This document shows, piece after piece, positions 46,796 through 59,550 of a stretch of DNA of 64,000 nucleotides. Within the stretch, counting starts at the first letter, position 1, and each line of letters opens with the position of its first letter. The notes beneath the pieces were generated by a model. The model worked only from the letters and a program-made list of their open reading frames with translations. It did no database searches and had not been told where the DNA came from. Source of the stretch: Branchiostoma belcheri. Its lineage: Eukaryota; Chordata; Leptocardii; Amphioxiformes; Branchiostomatidae. Location: NCBI RefSeq assembly GCF_001625305.1, contig NW_017802602.1, forward strand, positions 3,967,606 to 4,031,605, in the 5' to 3' direction. Made by a program: the position numbers and the translations under genes.

Positions 46796-49700
46796 CAACG
46801 CTGATATTGAAGATCGGAATACTCCTCTTCTTCTCCACACAAAATGAAACTGCTATTGAAGATCGGAATACTCCTCTTCTTCTCCACACATAACACAGCT
46901 GCTATTGAAGATCGGAATACTCCTCTTCTTCTCCACACATAACACAGCTGCTATTGAAGATTGGAATACTCCTCTTCTTCTCCAAACAAAAAAAGCTGCT
47001 ATTGAAGATCGGAATACTCCTCTTCTTCTCCAAACATAACACAGCTGCTATTGAAGATCGGAATGCTCCTCTTCTTCTCCACACATAACACAGCTGCTAT
47101 TGAAGATCGGAATACTCCTCTTCTTCTCCAAACAAACGAAAAGCTGCAATTGAAGATCGGAATACTCCTCTTCTTCTCCACATATAACACATCTGCTATT
47201 GAAGATCGGAATGCTCCCCTTCTTTTCCAAACAAAATAAGGCTGCTATTGAAGATCGGAATGCTCCTCTTCTTCTCCACACATAACACAGCTACTATTGA
47301 AGATCGGAATACTCCTCTTCTTCACCACACAAAACATAGCTGCTATTGAAGATCGGAATACTCCTCTTCTTCTCCACACATAACACAGCTGCTATTGAAG
47401 ATCGGAATACTCCTCTTCTCCACCAAAAAATGGCTGCTACTGAAGATTTAGATACTCCTCTTCTTCTCCAAACAAAAAAGCTGCTTTTGAAGATCGGAAT
47501 ACTCCTCTTCTTCTCCACACATAACACAGCTGCTACTGAAGATTTGGATACTCCTCTTCTTCTCTAAACAAAAAAGCTGCTATTGAGATCGGAATACTCC
47601 TCTTCTTCTCCACACATAACACAGCTGCTATTGAAGATCGGAATACTCCTCTTCTTCTCCACACATAACACAGCTGCTACTGAAGATTTGGATACTCCTC
47701 TTCTTCTCCAAACAAAAAAAAACTGCTGTTAAAGATCGAAATACTCCTCTTCTTCCCCACACATAACACAGCTGATACTGAAGATTTGGATACTCCTCTT
47801 CTTCTCCAAACAAAAAAAGCTGCTATTGAAGATCGAAATACTCCTCTTCTTCTCCACACATGACACAACTGCTATTGAAGATCAGAATACCCTCTTCTTC
47901 TCCACACATAACACAGCTGCTATTGAAGATCGGAATACTCCTCTTCTTCTCCACATATAACACAGCTACTATTGAAGATCGGAATAATCCTCTTCTTCTC
48001 CACATATAACACAGCGACTATTGAAGATCGGAATACTCCTCTTCTTCTCCACACATAACACAGATGTTATTGAAAATCGGAATACTCCTCTTCTTCTCCA
48101 CCTATAACACAGATACTATTGAAGATCGGAATACTCCTCTTCTTCTCCACACATAACACAGCAGATATTGAAGATCGGAATACTCCTCTTCTTCTCCACA
48201 CATAACACAGCAGATATTGAAGATCGGAATACTCCTCTTCTTCTCCACACAAAACAACACTATTGAAGATCGGAATACTCCTCTTCTTCACCACACATAA
48301 CACAGCTGCTATTGAAGACCGGAATACTCTTCTTCTTCTCCACACATAACACAGCTGCTACTGAAGATCGGAATACTCCCCTTCTTCTCCACACATAACA
48401 CAGCTGCTACTGAAGATCGGAATACTCCTCTTCTTCTCCACACATAACACAGCTGCTATTGAAGATCGGAATACTCTTCTTCTTCTCCACACATAACACA
48501 GCTGCTACTGAAGATCGGAATACTCCTCTTCTTCTCCACACAAAACACAGCTGCTATTGAAGATCGGGATGCTCCTCTTCTCCACACATGACACAGCTGC
48601 TATTGAAGATCGGAATACTCCTCTTCTTCTCCACACATAACAAAGCTGCTATTGAAGATCGGAATACTCCTCTTCTTCAAACAAACAAAAAGCTGCTATT
48701 GAAGATCGGAATACTCCTCTTGTTCAAACAAAAAAAAAGCTGCTGTTAAAGATCGGAATACTCCTCTTCTTCGGCAGACAAAAAAAAAGCTGCAATTGAA
48801 GATCGGAATGCTCCTCTTCTCCACACATAACACAGCTGCAAATGAAGATCGGAATACTCCTCTTCTTCTCCAAACAAAAAAAGCTGCTATTGAAGATCGG
48901 AATACTCCTCTTCTTCTCCACACATAACACAGCTGCTATTGAAGATCGGAATACTCCTCTTCTTCTCCACACATAACACAGCTGCTATTGAAGATCGGAA
49001 TACTCCTCTTCTTCTCCACACATAACCACAGACTGATATTGAAGATCGGGAAATACTCCCTCTTCTTCTCCACACATAACACAGCTGCTATTGAAGATCG
49101 GAATACTCCTCTTCTTCTCCACACATAACACAGCTGCTATTGAAGATCGGAATACTCCTCTTATTCTCCACACATTACACAACTGAGCTATTGAAGATCG
49201 GAATACTCATCTTCTTCTCCACACATACAAGAGCTGCTATTGAAGATCGGAATACTCTTCTTCTTCACCACACATAACACAGCTGCTATTGAAGATCGGA
49301 ATACTCTTCTTCTTCTCCACACATAACACAGCTGCTATTGAAGATCGGAATACTCCTCTTCTTCTCCACACATAACACAGCTGCTATTGAAGATCGGAAT
49401 ACTCCTCTTCTTCTCCACACATTACACAACTGCTATTGAAGATCGGAATACTCATCTTCTTCTCCACACATACAAGAGCTGCTATTGAAGATCGGAATAC
49501 TCTTCTTCTTCACCACACATAACACAGCTGCTATTGAAGACCGGAATACTCCTCTTCTTCACACATAACACAGCTGCTATTGAAGATCGGAATACTCCTC
49601 TTCTTCTCCATACATGAAACAGCTGCTATTATAGATTGGAATACTCCTCTTCTTCTCCACATATAACACAACTGCTATTGAAGATCGGAATACTCCTCTT

Positions 49701-51865
49701 CTTCTCCACACATAACACTGCTGCTATTGAAGATCGGAATACTCCTCTTCTTCTCCACACATAACACAGCTGTTATTGAAGATCGGAATACTCCTCTTTT
49801 CCACACATAACACAGCTGCTATTAAAGATCGGAATACTCCTCTTCTTCTCCACACAAAATGAAACTGCTATTGAAGATCGGAATATTCCTCATCTTCTCC
49901 ACACATAACACTGCTGCTATTGAAGATCGGAATACTCCTCTTCTTCTCCACACATAACAACGCTGATATTGAAGATCGAATGCTCCTCTTCTTCTCCACA
50001 CATACCACTGCTGCTATTGAAGATCGGAATACTCCTCTTCTTCTCCACACATAACACAGCTGCTACTGAAGATCGGAATACTGTTCTTCTTCTCCACACA
50101 TAACACAGCTGCTACTGAAGATCGGGATGCTCCTCTTCTTCTCCACACATAACACAGCTGCTATTGAAGATCGGAATACTCCTCTTCTTCTCCAAACAAG
50201 AAAAAAAGCTGCTATTGAAGATCGGAATACTCCTCTTCTTCTTCACACATAACACTGCTGCCAATGAAGATTGGAATGCTACTCTTCTTTTCCAAACAGA
50301 AAAAAGCTGCTATTGAAGATCGGAATACTCCTCTTCTTCTTCACACATAACACTGCTGCTATTGAAGATCGGGATGCTCCTCTTCTTCTCCACACATAAC
50401 ACAACTGCTATTGAACATCGGAATACTCCTCTTCTTCTCCATACATAACACAGCTGCTATTGAAGATCGGGATACTCCTCTTCTTCTCCAAACAAAATAA
50501 AGCTGCTATTGAAGATCGGAATACTTCTCTTCTTCTCCACACATAACACAGCTGCTATTGAAGATCGGGAATACTCCTCTTCTTCTCCAAAGAAAAAAAC
50601 TGCTATTGAAGATCGGAATACCTCTCTTCTTCTCCACCCAAAAATAAAGCTGCTATTGAAGATCGGAATACTCCTCTTCTTCTCCAAACAAAAATAAAGC
50701 TGCTATTGAAGATCGGAGTACTCCTCTTCTTCTCCACACAAAAATAAAGCTGCTATTGAAGATCGGAATACTCCTCTTCTTCTCCACACATAACACAGCT
50801 GCTGTTGAAGATCGGAATACTCCTCTTCTTCTCCAAACAAACTAAAGCTGCTGTTGAAGATCGGAATACTCCTCTTCTTCTCCACACATAACACAGCTGC
50901 TATTGAAGATCGGAATACTCCTCTTCTTCTCCACACATAACACAGCTGCTATTGAAGATCGGAATGCTCCTCTTCTTCTCCACACATAACACAGCTGCTA
51001 TTGAAGATCGGAATACTCCTCTTCTTCTCCACACATAACACAGCTGCTATTAAAGATCGGAATACTCCTCTTCTTCTCCACACAAAATGAAACTGCTATT
51101 GAAGATCGGAATACTCCTCTTCTTCTCCACACATAACACAGATGCTATTGAAGATCGGAATACTCCTCTTCTTCTCCACACATAACACAGCTGCTATTGA
51201 AGATCGGAATACTCCTCTTCTTCTCCACACATAACACAGCTACTATTGAAGATCGGAATACTCCTCTTCTTCTCCACACATAACACAGCTGCTATTGAAG
51301 ATCGGAATACTCCTCTTCTTCTCCACACATAACACAGCTGCTATTGAAGATCGGAATACTCCTCTTCTTCTCCACACATAATAACACTATTGAAGATCGG
51401 AATACTCCTCTTCTTCTCCACACATAACACAGCTGCTATTGAAGATCGGAACACTCCTCTTCTTCTCCACACATAACACAGCTACTATTGAAGATCGGAA
51501 TACTCCTCTTCTTCTCCAAACATGACACAGCAGCAGTTGAAGATAGGAACACTCCTCTTCTTCTCCACACATAACACAGCTGCTATTGAAGATCGGAATA
51601 CTCCTATTCTTTTCCACACATAACACAGCAGCAATTGAAGATAGGAATACTCCTCTTTTACTCGACACATAACACAGCAGCAATTGAAGATAGGAATACC
51701 CCTCTTCTTCTCCACACATAACACAGCTGCTATTGAAGATCGGAATACTCCTCTTCTTCTCCACACATAACACAGCTGCTATTGAAGATCGGAATACTCC
51801 TCTTCTTCTTCACACAAAACTAAGCTGTTATTGAAGATCGGAATACTCCTCTTCTTCTCCACACG
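46796..51865. repeat. 49-bp satellite array, second block
   Basis: About 100 units of the same 49-bp family, mostly the ACACATAACACA variant. Stretches of the second variant sit at 47430-47860 and match 43745-44175 of the first block nearly base for base. Higher-order repetition is visible: a five-unit pattern around 49165-49290 recurs at about 49410-49535. Units near 51530-51710 carry a CAGCAGCAATTGAAGATAGG variant. Confidence 0.97.
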
Positions 51866-53495
51866 TAAGCTCCTCCATACAAAATAACTTCTTGTTGCTT
51901 CCTCTGATCCCTCTCGAGTCAAATACTGGTTCCCGTCAGCCGCCCTGGAGGCAGGTAGGAATGTATTCTTGACCGGTAAAGTCCTGGGCCGCCCGGGTGT
52001 TGATTCTTCTGACTTTCGCGATGTCCATTCTGACCATACACGGTCACCATGCTATCCTTCCTGAGGTGTCGAATTGTGTCCTTCAGACGGAGAATACTCA
52101 TCTGACGGTCATTTCCCTGGACCACTCGGTCATGGATGTCCCTTCACAGGTACATGTAGACGACATATGGAACACTTTCTAGACCGACGATGATGTGTAG
52201 ATTTCTTCTCCATTCCACACAAATTAAAAGAAGACGAGCCAGAGAGAAAACAACCATAACTCTTCCGATGATAACGTGATCGGCGGCCATATATGGTTTA
52301 AAGGTCAGATCTAATCTTATCCTCGTATATAATTACAAAAAAATCCCATGTGGAAACTCGTTGCGGAGATATAAAAGTTTATATAAAGACATGTGTATGA
52401 AACATTGATATGGACATAAGATGAAAACAATGATACACACATCTAAGTATGATAAAGTATGATAACAAGATAAATGAAGTAAAAACAGCGTCTAGCACCA
52501 AGGAACCTAATTTACGTGTAATAGTAAACTGACCGCCAGAAGCAACATTACATTATTTTTTGTCATCAAGACCATGGACACTTATTTGTATAATCTACAA
52601 ACGCGCACACTCAAACACACATACACACAAACACACAAACACACACAAACACACACACATACACTCAAACACGTACACACACACACACACACACAAACAC
52701 ACATGTACAAACATACACTCAAACACACACAAGCACACGCACACAAAAGAACACATAAACACACACACACACACACAGTGACACACACATATACACACAC
52801 ACACACACACACTCACCCCCCCCATTAACACATGGAAACACATACACACACACGTACGCACACACACACACACACTCAAACACGCACACATTAACAATCA
52901 AACAACGAAACAGACACCCTGCGGTGTATATACCCACAAGGCTATGGGGAGTCATCGGAGATTTCAATGAAATTAAAAGCGGTGCAAAATGTAAGTTTGT
53001 AGTTCCTACCTTACCGAAGTCTCGACTGTCTCAAACAAAGGATGTATGCGGGATGTTCCTCTTGCTCCAGACGAAACGTACCCGCAATGAAGATCGAAAC
53101 GCCCTTCTGTGTCCACAATATCAATTATGATACTAAAAGTTGGAATATTATCGTACTCAAGTTGACTAGAACTGTAAACAAACCTCCCGATGTTTGTAGA
53201 GCAGGGTGAAAACCGTGTTTTCGTGTTTGATAGAACGTGGCGTTGCAGCGACATCGTTCGAACGGCACAAAACAAAACCGGTTGTCATGTTCTACGTTCT
53301 TTGTTACGTCATAGAACAATTTGTTCGTTGTTACGTCATGGAACAACAAAGTCATGTACTAGAACAAGGTGCACCATGTAAGCGTAGCAGTCATTGTCGC
53401 TGCCGAGGTGGGGTTGTTTTTGTATCTTTCTTCATTGTCCTTTATTTATGTGTAAATACAGGCCAGGTGCTTGAATTAAAGGACTAAACAGCAAC
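51866..53495. repeat. Satellite-associated tail, copy 2, with CA microsatellite
   Basis: Follows the second array. It has a TAGACCGACGATGATGTGTAG segment, the CGTGATCGGCGGCCATAT block shared with 45460, a long interrupted (CA)n (52608-52890), the GAGATTTCAATGAAATTAAA block and the ~400-bp unit containing a lone satellite-like segment (53050-53110) and GGCGTTGCAGCGACATCGTT. No coding sequence. Confidence 0.8.
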
Positions 53496-53504
53496 ATTAC
53501 ACAC

Positions 53505-53925
53505 ACTTAGGCCACACCGACTTAATTTTATGACTGACATCCTCTGAAGACCCCCAAACTAGTGCGCGTGGGCGAATGAAAAAAATTCCGACCAAAAATA
53601 AAAATGGTACTAAACCACAAGAATACAAAGCTGGCATTGCCAATTTGCAGCAGTTCATAGTGACGTATACGGCAGGCTGGCACATACTGACTTTTTGCGG
53701 AACTTATGAATCGACACTGTACGTATGCACTGCGTTCTTGAGTCGTGGAGCTTCGGTAGCCTGTGTGCCGCCCGGTATTGTCGCTAACTACCATGGACTA
53801 CCCAGGCCTAAAACCAGGCCACAGCCTCGGAGGACGTGATCTTTTTTTTTTTTTAGAAGAGACGAAAATCAATGCGCGCGCGGATGTCATCCATAAAATT
53901 AAGACGGTGTGGCCTTACACTGTGT
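53505..53925. mobile_element. Inverted-repeat element (~420 bp)
   Basis: Left end GGCCACACCGACTTAATTTT plus ATGACTGACATCC (53510-53543) is inverted at the right end (53881-53914) with three or so mismatches. Interior has no transposase. MITE-like. Confidence 0.75.
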
Positions 53926-53927
<2 letters not shown>

Positions 53928-53968
<41 letters not shown>

Positions 53969-54125
53969 TGACACACACACACCATACACTCACACACACA
54001 AACAGAGACACCATACATGTACACACACACACAAACACACACACATACATACACACACACAAAGACACACACACAAAGACACACACACACACACACACAC
54101 ACCATACATACACACAGCAGTGTAT
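53928..54125. repeat. CA microsatellite
   Basis: Interrupted (CA)n, partly with CATACA and AGACACA units, abutting the inverted-repeat element. Confidence 0.95.
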
Positions 54126-54149
54126 ACAACTACAAGGCACTGGATAATC

Positions 54150-54365
54150 CGCAACATTATGCTTCGGTCCGGTTTACACGTGCGTCGTTTATATGTGTTG
54201 GGCGTCAAACGACGCGCGCGCGCTGAGCCGCACTGCGCGTTTTGTGCGACAGATTTTTTAGCGTGTAAACAACAGATTTTTTAGCGTGTAAACAACCTAC
54301 GCCACAGACGCGCGGCGCCGCGCGTCATTCTTCTGTGGCACCTACTGAAGGTGCCACAGGAAAAC
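54150..54365. repeat. GC-rich segment with a 23-bp tandem duplication and hairpins
   Basis: CAGATTTTTTAGCGTGTAAA plus CAA is duplicated in tandem (54249-54271, 54272-54294). GTTTACACG near 54172 is inverted as CGTGTAAAC. CGCGCGGCGCCGCGCG (54309-54324) and GTGGCACCTACTGAAGGTGC plus CAC (54336-54358) are perfect or near-perfect hairpins. Probably a degenerate MITE. Confidence 0.5.
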
Positions 54366-54713
54366 CGCCGCGCGGGCGGGTAACACCGTTCAGGGGATAC
54401 CGTTTGCTTGTTTGTTAATGATAAGACAGAAGAAGTTGTTGTGAGATCTAGATCGTGATTATATTTTGTATGCGAATAGGTGTTGGGAAAACGAAAGGCT
54501 ATGTATTTATGGAATGTTAACAACAACATTTTAAAGTATATAAACTGGAACCAAAGAACACAACCCGAGAGTAACAGAAACGACCACCAGAAGCAACAGT
54601 AGATTATATTTCTTCATAAATATCATCAACCCCTTGGATTCTTCGCAAAACAATCTACCAGAAGAAGGGGTAACCACACCAAACATACATCGAGTACGTT
54701 CAAAGCAAAAGTA

Positions 54714-54714
<1 letters not shown>

Positions 54715-54758
<44 letters not shown>

Positions 54759-55310
54759 AGCTGGTGTTGCCGAAGGGCTAGCGCTGTTATACCGGCTATA
54801 CCGATACAGGTATACACGCACACACACAAATACAAACATGCACACATACATACACACGTACGCACACGCATACACACAAACACACAGGCAAACGCGCACA
54901 AGGCCGTTGTTTAATCCACAGATGTTTCAATCAACGGCCCCAAAAGTGAAATTTTGTAGTTCTTACCTGACCGACGACTCGACTCGACGTACAAGAAGGG
55001 AAGTACGCGGGATGCTCCAAATGAAAAACACCTTCAACTGAAGATCGGAACGTCCCTCTCCGTCCACAGTATCACTCGTGATATGAAAGTTAGGATATTG
55101 TTACACACAAGTTGACTACAACTGTAAATAAACCTCCCGATGTTTGTAGAGCAGTGTGAAAACCGTGTTTCCGTGTTTGATAGAACGTGGCGTTGCAGCG
55201 ACATCGTTTGAACGGCACAAAACAAAACCGGTTGTCATGTTCCACGTTCTTTCACACGTCATAGAACGATTTGTTTGTTTTTACGTCATGGAACAACAAA
55301 ATGAAGTGCC
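54715..55310. repeat. Satellite-associated tail, copy 3 (partial)
   Basis: A (CA)n block (54715-54757, 54815-54900) followed by the shared unit: GTAGTTCTTACCTGACCGA, a lone satellite-like AACTGAAGATCGGAACG and GGCGTTGCAGCGACATCGTT, with the same order as copies 1 and 2. Confidence 0.8.
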
Positions 55311-57060
55311 GGGTCCGTGGAACGTACCAATCACAACTGTTTACGATGTTTACTGTTACGTTTACTGTTACTGTTTACGATGTTTAGGAGTTTCGTTATG
55401 TTTACGATACCGGTCTGTTTATGATCTTTATCATTTGTCTATGATGATGATGATGGTTCAGCAGCATGATTCTAGAAGTTGTCTGATGACATTTAAGTTG
55501 GTTATGTCTCAGAAGAGCAACATTTGTGAGTACATGTAAGTATAACGTAGCATATCGTTATATATCGTATAAGACTTAGTGTAAACGTATATATTGAAAC
55601 AATTGATGTCTTAATGTTTTCTCTGTCACCGCTCGTGTCATTTTCAATGCAGACCTTGTTACAACATGATTATACTATTTCATTTGTTGCTTTCATGTGG
55701 AGAAAACGCTGTCTTGTGAAGTATCTACCTTGAAATTCGCATTTCATCCTTGTATATAACGTCCTTGGTCTATAGCCTCCTTCGAATTGCAGACTTGTTG
55801 GGCGTTATTACTCCGTGAAGGAGGTCAGGACCTCCGAACGGAGTGTTGTGATCGGCTGATTTTTCATGTTCGCAGTCAAAACACTGGGTTCTCTTTGTGT
55901 AATCGGCACGCAATTTTATACGCCGTCTGCGGGCATGCCCGTGTTGATGCACGAATGTGTATTTTTGCCGTTGCTGCTTTCGCGGTCAATGTAATATTGC
56001 AGACGCACCCCTACAATTACGAGGCGAATTGGAATGGTCCAGAAAAACGCGTTGTTTGGAATAGCAGTGGGGGGTGGAACTTCATGCAGATACGGGGTGG
56101 TTTTGATAAGTGGTTCCAGATGTTTTTGCCCATGCTTAAGAGATGCCAAGTTTTTTGGAAGATGTTCGCAGCCAAAACGCATTCTTAGGTACGTCGCATT
56201 TCTGTGTAATTTCGCATGTGGTGTGGCATTATGTCCGGGATGATGCACGTCTTTTTATTTTTACCGTAGCTGTTTTGATATTGAAGTAAATGCATATTTT
56301 AGAAACATCCCTACTTTTACAATCCTGTGGAATAGGCCGTAGGTTTAGGCAGTTGTCTGGTAGCAGAGGTACTATAAGCAGATATCCTGGTTATCTGGCC
56401 GGCGGTAGTAACACTCGCGGTGCTTACCGCAACTGTTGCTGGAATTTGGCCTGTTCCAGGCGCGCTTAACTGATTAGGTACAGGCACGGTAAGACGGTGG
56501 GGCTGTCTTTGTTACTAGACACGACCATGATAGTCCGATCTTTATGTGAATGCAATGATTGTGTGTGTGTAATTAAAAGGAACTTCGAACTTGAAGCACA
56601 GTATCTTTACACGCCCTGGGAGCAGTAATGGATTTAGCTCTTTGTATGTTTTATGCTTGTGACGCGCCCTCATTGTATTAACCGTTGCCTACTTATAATG
56701 TCTGCACAGTAGGTCTGGCGTTGACGCTTGGGATTTTGTTGAAATATATAAAACTTCACGGAGGATTGTCACCTATGGCTTCTTGTTTTTTTTCTGTGAG
56801 CGACGCGAGTAATATGCCGCGGAGGGACGATTTTAAAGGCTACTTTGTCTATATTATATAAGTTACATTGTATTATATTGCAAAAAGAGGTCGATGACCT
56901 CATACCTTCGTTATGTATGAGTTTGGGTTGTCAGAGATGTGCTGCTGTATATATAGTTTGACTTCTATTTTGCTGGTATGTAAACCGAAGGATGTGTGAT
57001 AGGTAAATTGGAGTACAGAAACACACGTTACACGAGTACTGAAGTTTTCCGACAAAGTCA
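55311..57060. other. Non-coding region with a ~295-bp direct duplication
   Basis: No gene recognised; small open frames lack support. The block beginning ATGTTCGCAG(T/C)CAAAAC near 55867 recurs near 56162, both followed by TGTGTAAT, GATGCACG and (C/A)CCCTAC landmarks, so two diverged tandem units of about 295 bp are present. Confidence 0.5.
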
Positions 57061-57069
57061 TGAAGCTTG

Positions 57070-58890
57070 TTATTGTCGCCACAACTGGGTATATCTTTTC
57101 GGCTTTGGAGCACTGTGGAGTTTTCATGCTGGTGGTTTTATTGACTTGCACGCTACTGGAAAGAGTCGAAGTCCTTAGGACGGGACATTAATCCGCGGTA
57201 CGTATAATGTTACTGCTCTCATTGGGAACATATGTCCCGAGACAGAAGTAAACAACACACACACGCGCGCGCGCGTGCGCCCACGCACACACACTGTGAC
57301 GCACGCACAAATACACACACACGCGCACACTAACACACACACACACACATACACACGCGCGCGTACGCACGCACACACAAACACACACTCAGTGACACGC
57401 ACACTGTGACACGCACACACACATACAGAGAGAGAGAGAGAGAGAGAGACGAACGAGACTAAAACATAACCATCAACCCTCAACAGTACACCTTCCCGGA
57501 CTGATTAATCTGTACACCTGGGGTCCGCGCGGACCCCAGAATAGTTTTTTTGCTAATTTTTTTTAGAAATTATCAACATTTTACCAGCTCAATTGTTTTG
57601 CAAATTGATGTGGGAGCCTCTGAGTCCACATTACGTACAAAAATCATACATGTTGACCTTTTCCTATTTTTTGGTGAAGAAAAGAAAAAAAGCAACCCTA
57701 TTCAGACCGAGTGGTATTTTGAAGCCCGCGCCAACTTTAATCTCAAATAGCGCCTAAACAGCTTGAGCTAGAACATCATATTTGGTTGGCCCCCCTTGAA
57801 TGAATCAAGCTCCTGTCTTCCAAAGTTGTTGAAATTAGATGATAATCTCACCTTAATACATTTCTTGGGAAATGGTACAGGCCTGATTTTTTTCGCATAT
57901 CGTCCTCGGCCACCGATTGATCTTTCCATCGAAAGCCACTAAAGCAAATCCCTGAACAGTTGTATCTACACAGCATAAATGCTAGAACTTAGTAGACGAT
58001 TCATGCATGGATTCTTCTCGAAAGAAATCTCTAAGACTTAACAAAGTTTCAAAAACTGCCACAAGAATTCGAACTCCGCGGATGACACCAACCCTCCTCC
58101 GCTTCGCCTTATTATGAATTCCATCTCCGCGGAGCTCATTCTGCTAACCCCCGTGTCTCCGTCCACCAGACGTGTCGTTGTGTGGAAGAAAGTATCGAGG
58201 GTTTCTCGTCGTCTTTCTACGGGCCTTTTTCGGTTCAGATCGTCGGAATTTCATCCTACATACAACTCAGGTAAGTACCAAGAGCTTGTCTACTTTACAG
58301 TTATCGATGGGACAGGAAAATAACACGTAAAAGTTTGTTTTACGCTCTCTGAGTCTCTCACTAGCTAGCCGCTAGCGACGTGTGTAGGTGTGCCGCTTGT
58401 GAGTTCTATACTGCTCGAAAAGTAACGGTTTCTTGTATGTAAACACGTTTCTGTCAGCAGCAACTTTAGAGTATATGGAGAGCAGCACAAGTACGCAAAC
58501 TTTGTTTTGTTTTGTTTTCCCTCCAAGTTGTAACAGATCGTGAGAAAATGTTGTTGACATGTCAGTGAAGGTCTAGAAGGGGTTATGTCGTCTCCTTAAA
58601 AATTTGAAATCAAACCCAACAGAAGTGCTTGCATATTGTACAAATAGTAAAATCCTCTATCTATAAATGCACACTTAATGTTATATTCCTGGAGAGAAGA
58701 GGTACTTTGTGGGTTGAAATTCGGAAGTTCTTTCGAGATAAAAGATTTTGCAAACCCCAAATGTGCCTCGCAATGGCCTTTCCGCCCAAACATCTGGTTT
58801 TTATCATGGAGGAATTTACATGTGGCACTATTCATTGAGGGTAGGTGGGGGGGTGGGGTGTTGAGGGGTGATTCAATAAGTATCTAAACG
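57070..58890 (+). repeat. Long direct repeat, left copy (ZNF promoter region)
   Basis: Matches 62548-64000 over several blocks: 57073-57245 with 62550-62730, then 57860-58880 with 62993-64000. The left copy has about 340 bp extra (57440-57850), and CA-rich tracts (57255-57420) are variable. It contains the predicted 5' UTR exon of the zinc-finger gene, ending at the donor CAACTCAG/GTAAGT at 58270. Confidence 0.92.
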
Positions 58891-58965
58891 GAAGCTTTGT
58901 CGTCTAGTGAAATGATATTTGAAGGAAATGCAGACTTTCAAATCACATCTTTTTGTTTTCCGTTT

Positions 58966-59550
58966 TCTACAGAATTCCATAGTCTAGTAGTGCTGAAAGG
59001 GAAATCCGGATTCCATAGTCCAGTACTGGTGAAGGGAAAACAGGATTGAATAGTCCTGCCTGCCCTGCTGAAAGGAAAACAGGATTCCATAGTCCAGTAG
59101 TGCTGAAAGGAAAACAGGATTCCATAGTCCAGTACTGCTGAAAGGAAAAACAGGATTCCACAGTCCAGTAGTGCTGAAAGGGAAATAAGGATTCCAGTCC
59201 TGCCTGCCCAGCTGAAAGGAAAACAGGATTCCATAGTCCAGTAGTGCTGAAGGGAAAACAGGATTCCATAGTCCAGTAGTGCTGAAAGGAAAAACAGGAT
59301 TCCATAGTCCAGTAGTGCTGAAAGGAAAACAGGATACCATTGGCCAGTAGTGCTGGAGGGGAAACAGGATTCCATAGTCCAGTAGTGCTGAAAAGAAAAC
59401 AGGATTCCATAGTCCAGTAGTGCTGAAAGGGAAAAACAGGATTCCATAGTCCAGTAGTGCTGAAAGGAAAAACAGGATTCCATAGTCCAGTAGTGCTGAA
59501 AGGGAAAAACAGGATTACATAGTCCTGCCTGCCCTGCTGAAAGGGAAAAC
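58966..59550. repeat. ~36-bp minisatellite in the ZNF 5' UTR intron
   Basis: About 16 units of roughly 35-37 bp built on AGGATTCCATAGTCCAGTAG then TGCTGAAAGGAAAAC. A few units are replaced by a CCTGCCTGCCCTGCTGAAAGG form. The minus-strand open frames through it are chance products. Confidence 0.95.

Noticed and set aside
43654..51773. Many 60-128 codon minus-strand frames in the satellite (RRRGVFRSS/EKKRSIPIF/GEEEEYSDL)
   Set aside because: They are the three phases of one 49-bp tandem unit, with no conserved start, splice context or unique sequence.
43548..51865. CRISPR array
   Set aside because: Units are contiguous 49-mers without unique spacers, the setting is animal nuclear DNA, and no cas genes are present.
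52574..54147. His/Thr-rich (HTHTHT) and Cys/Val-rich frames
   Set aside because: Translations of CA/TG microsatellites.
55787..56188. 133-codon plus-strand frame
   Set aside because: Lies across a diverged direct duplication; no family resemblance, splice context or consistent codon pattern.
58938..59483. 181- and 147-codon minus-strand frames
   Set aside because: Chance frames through the 36-bp minisatellite.
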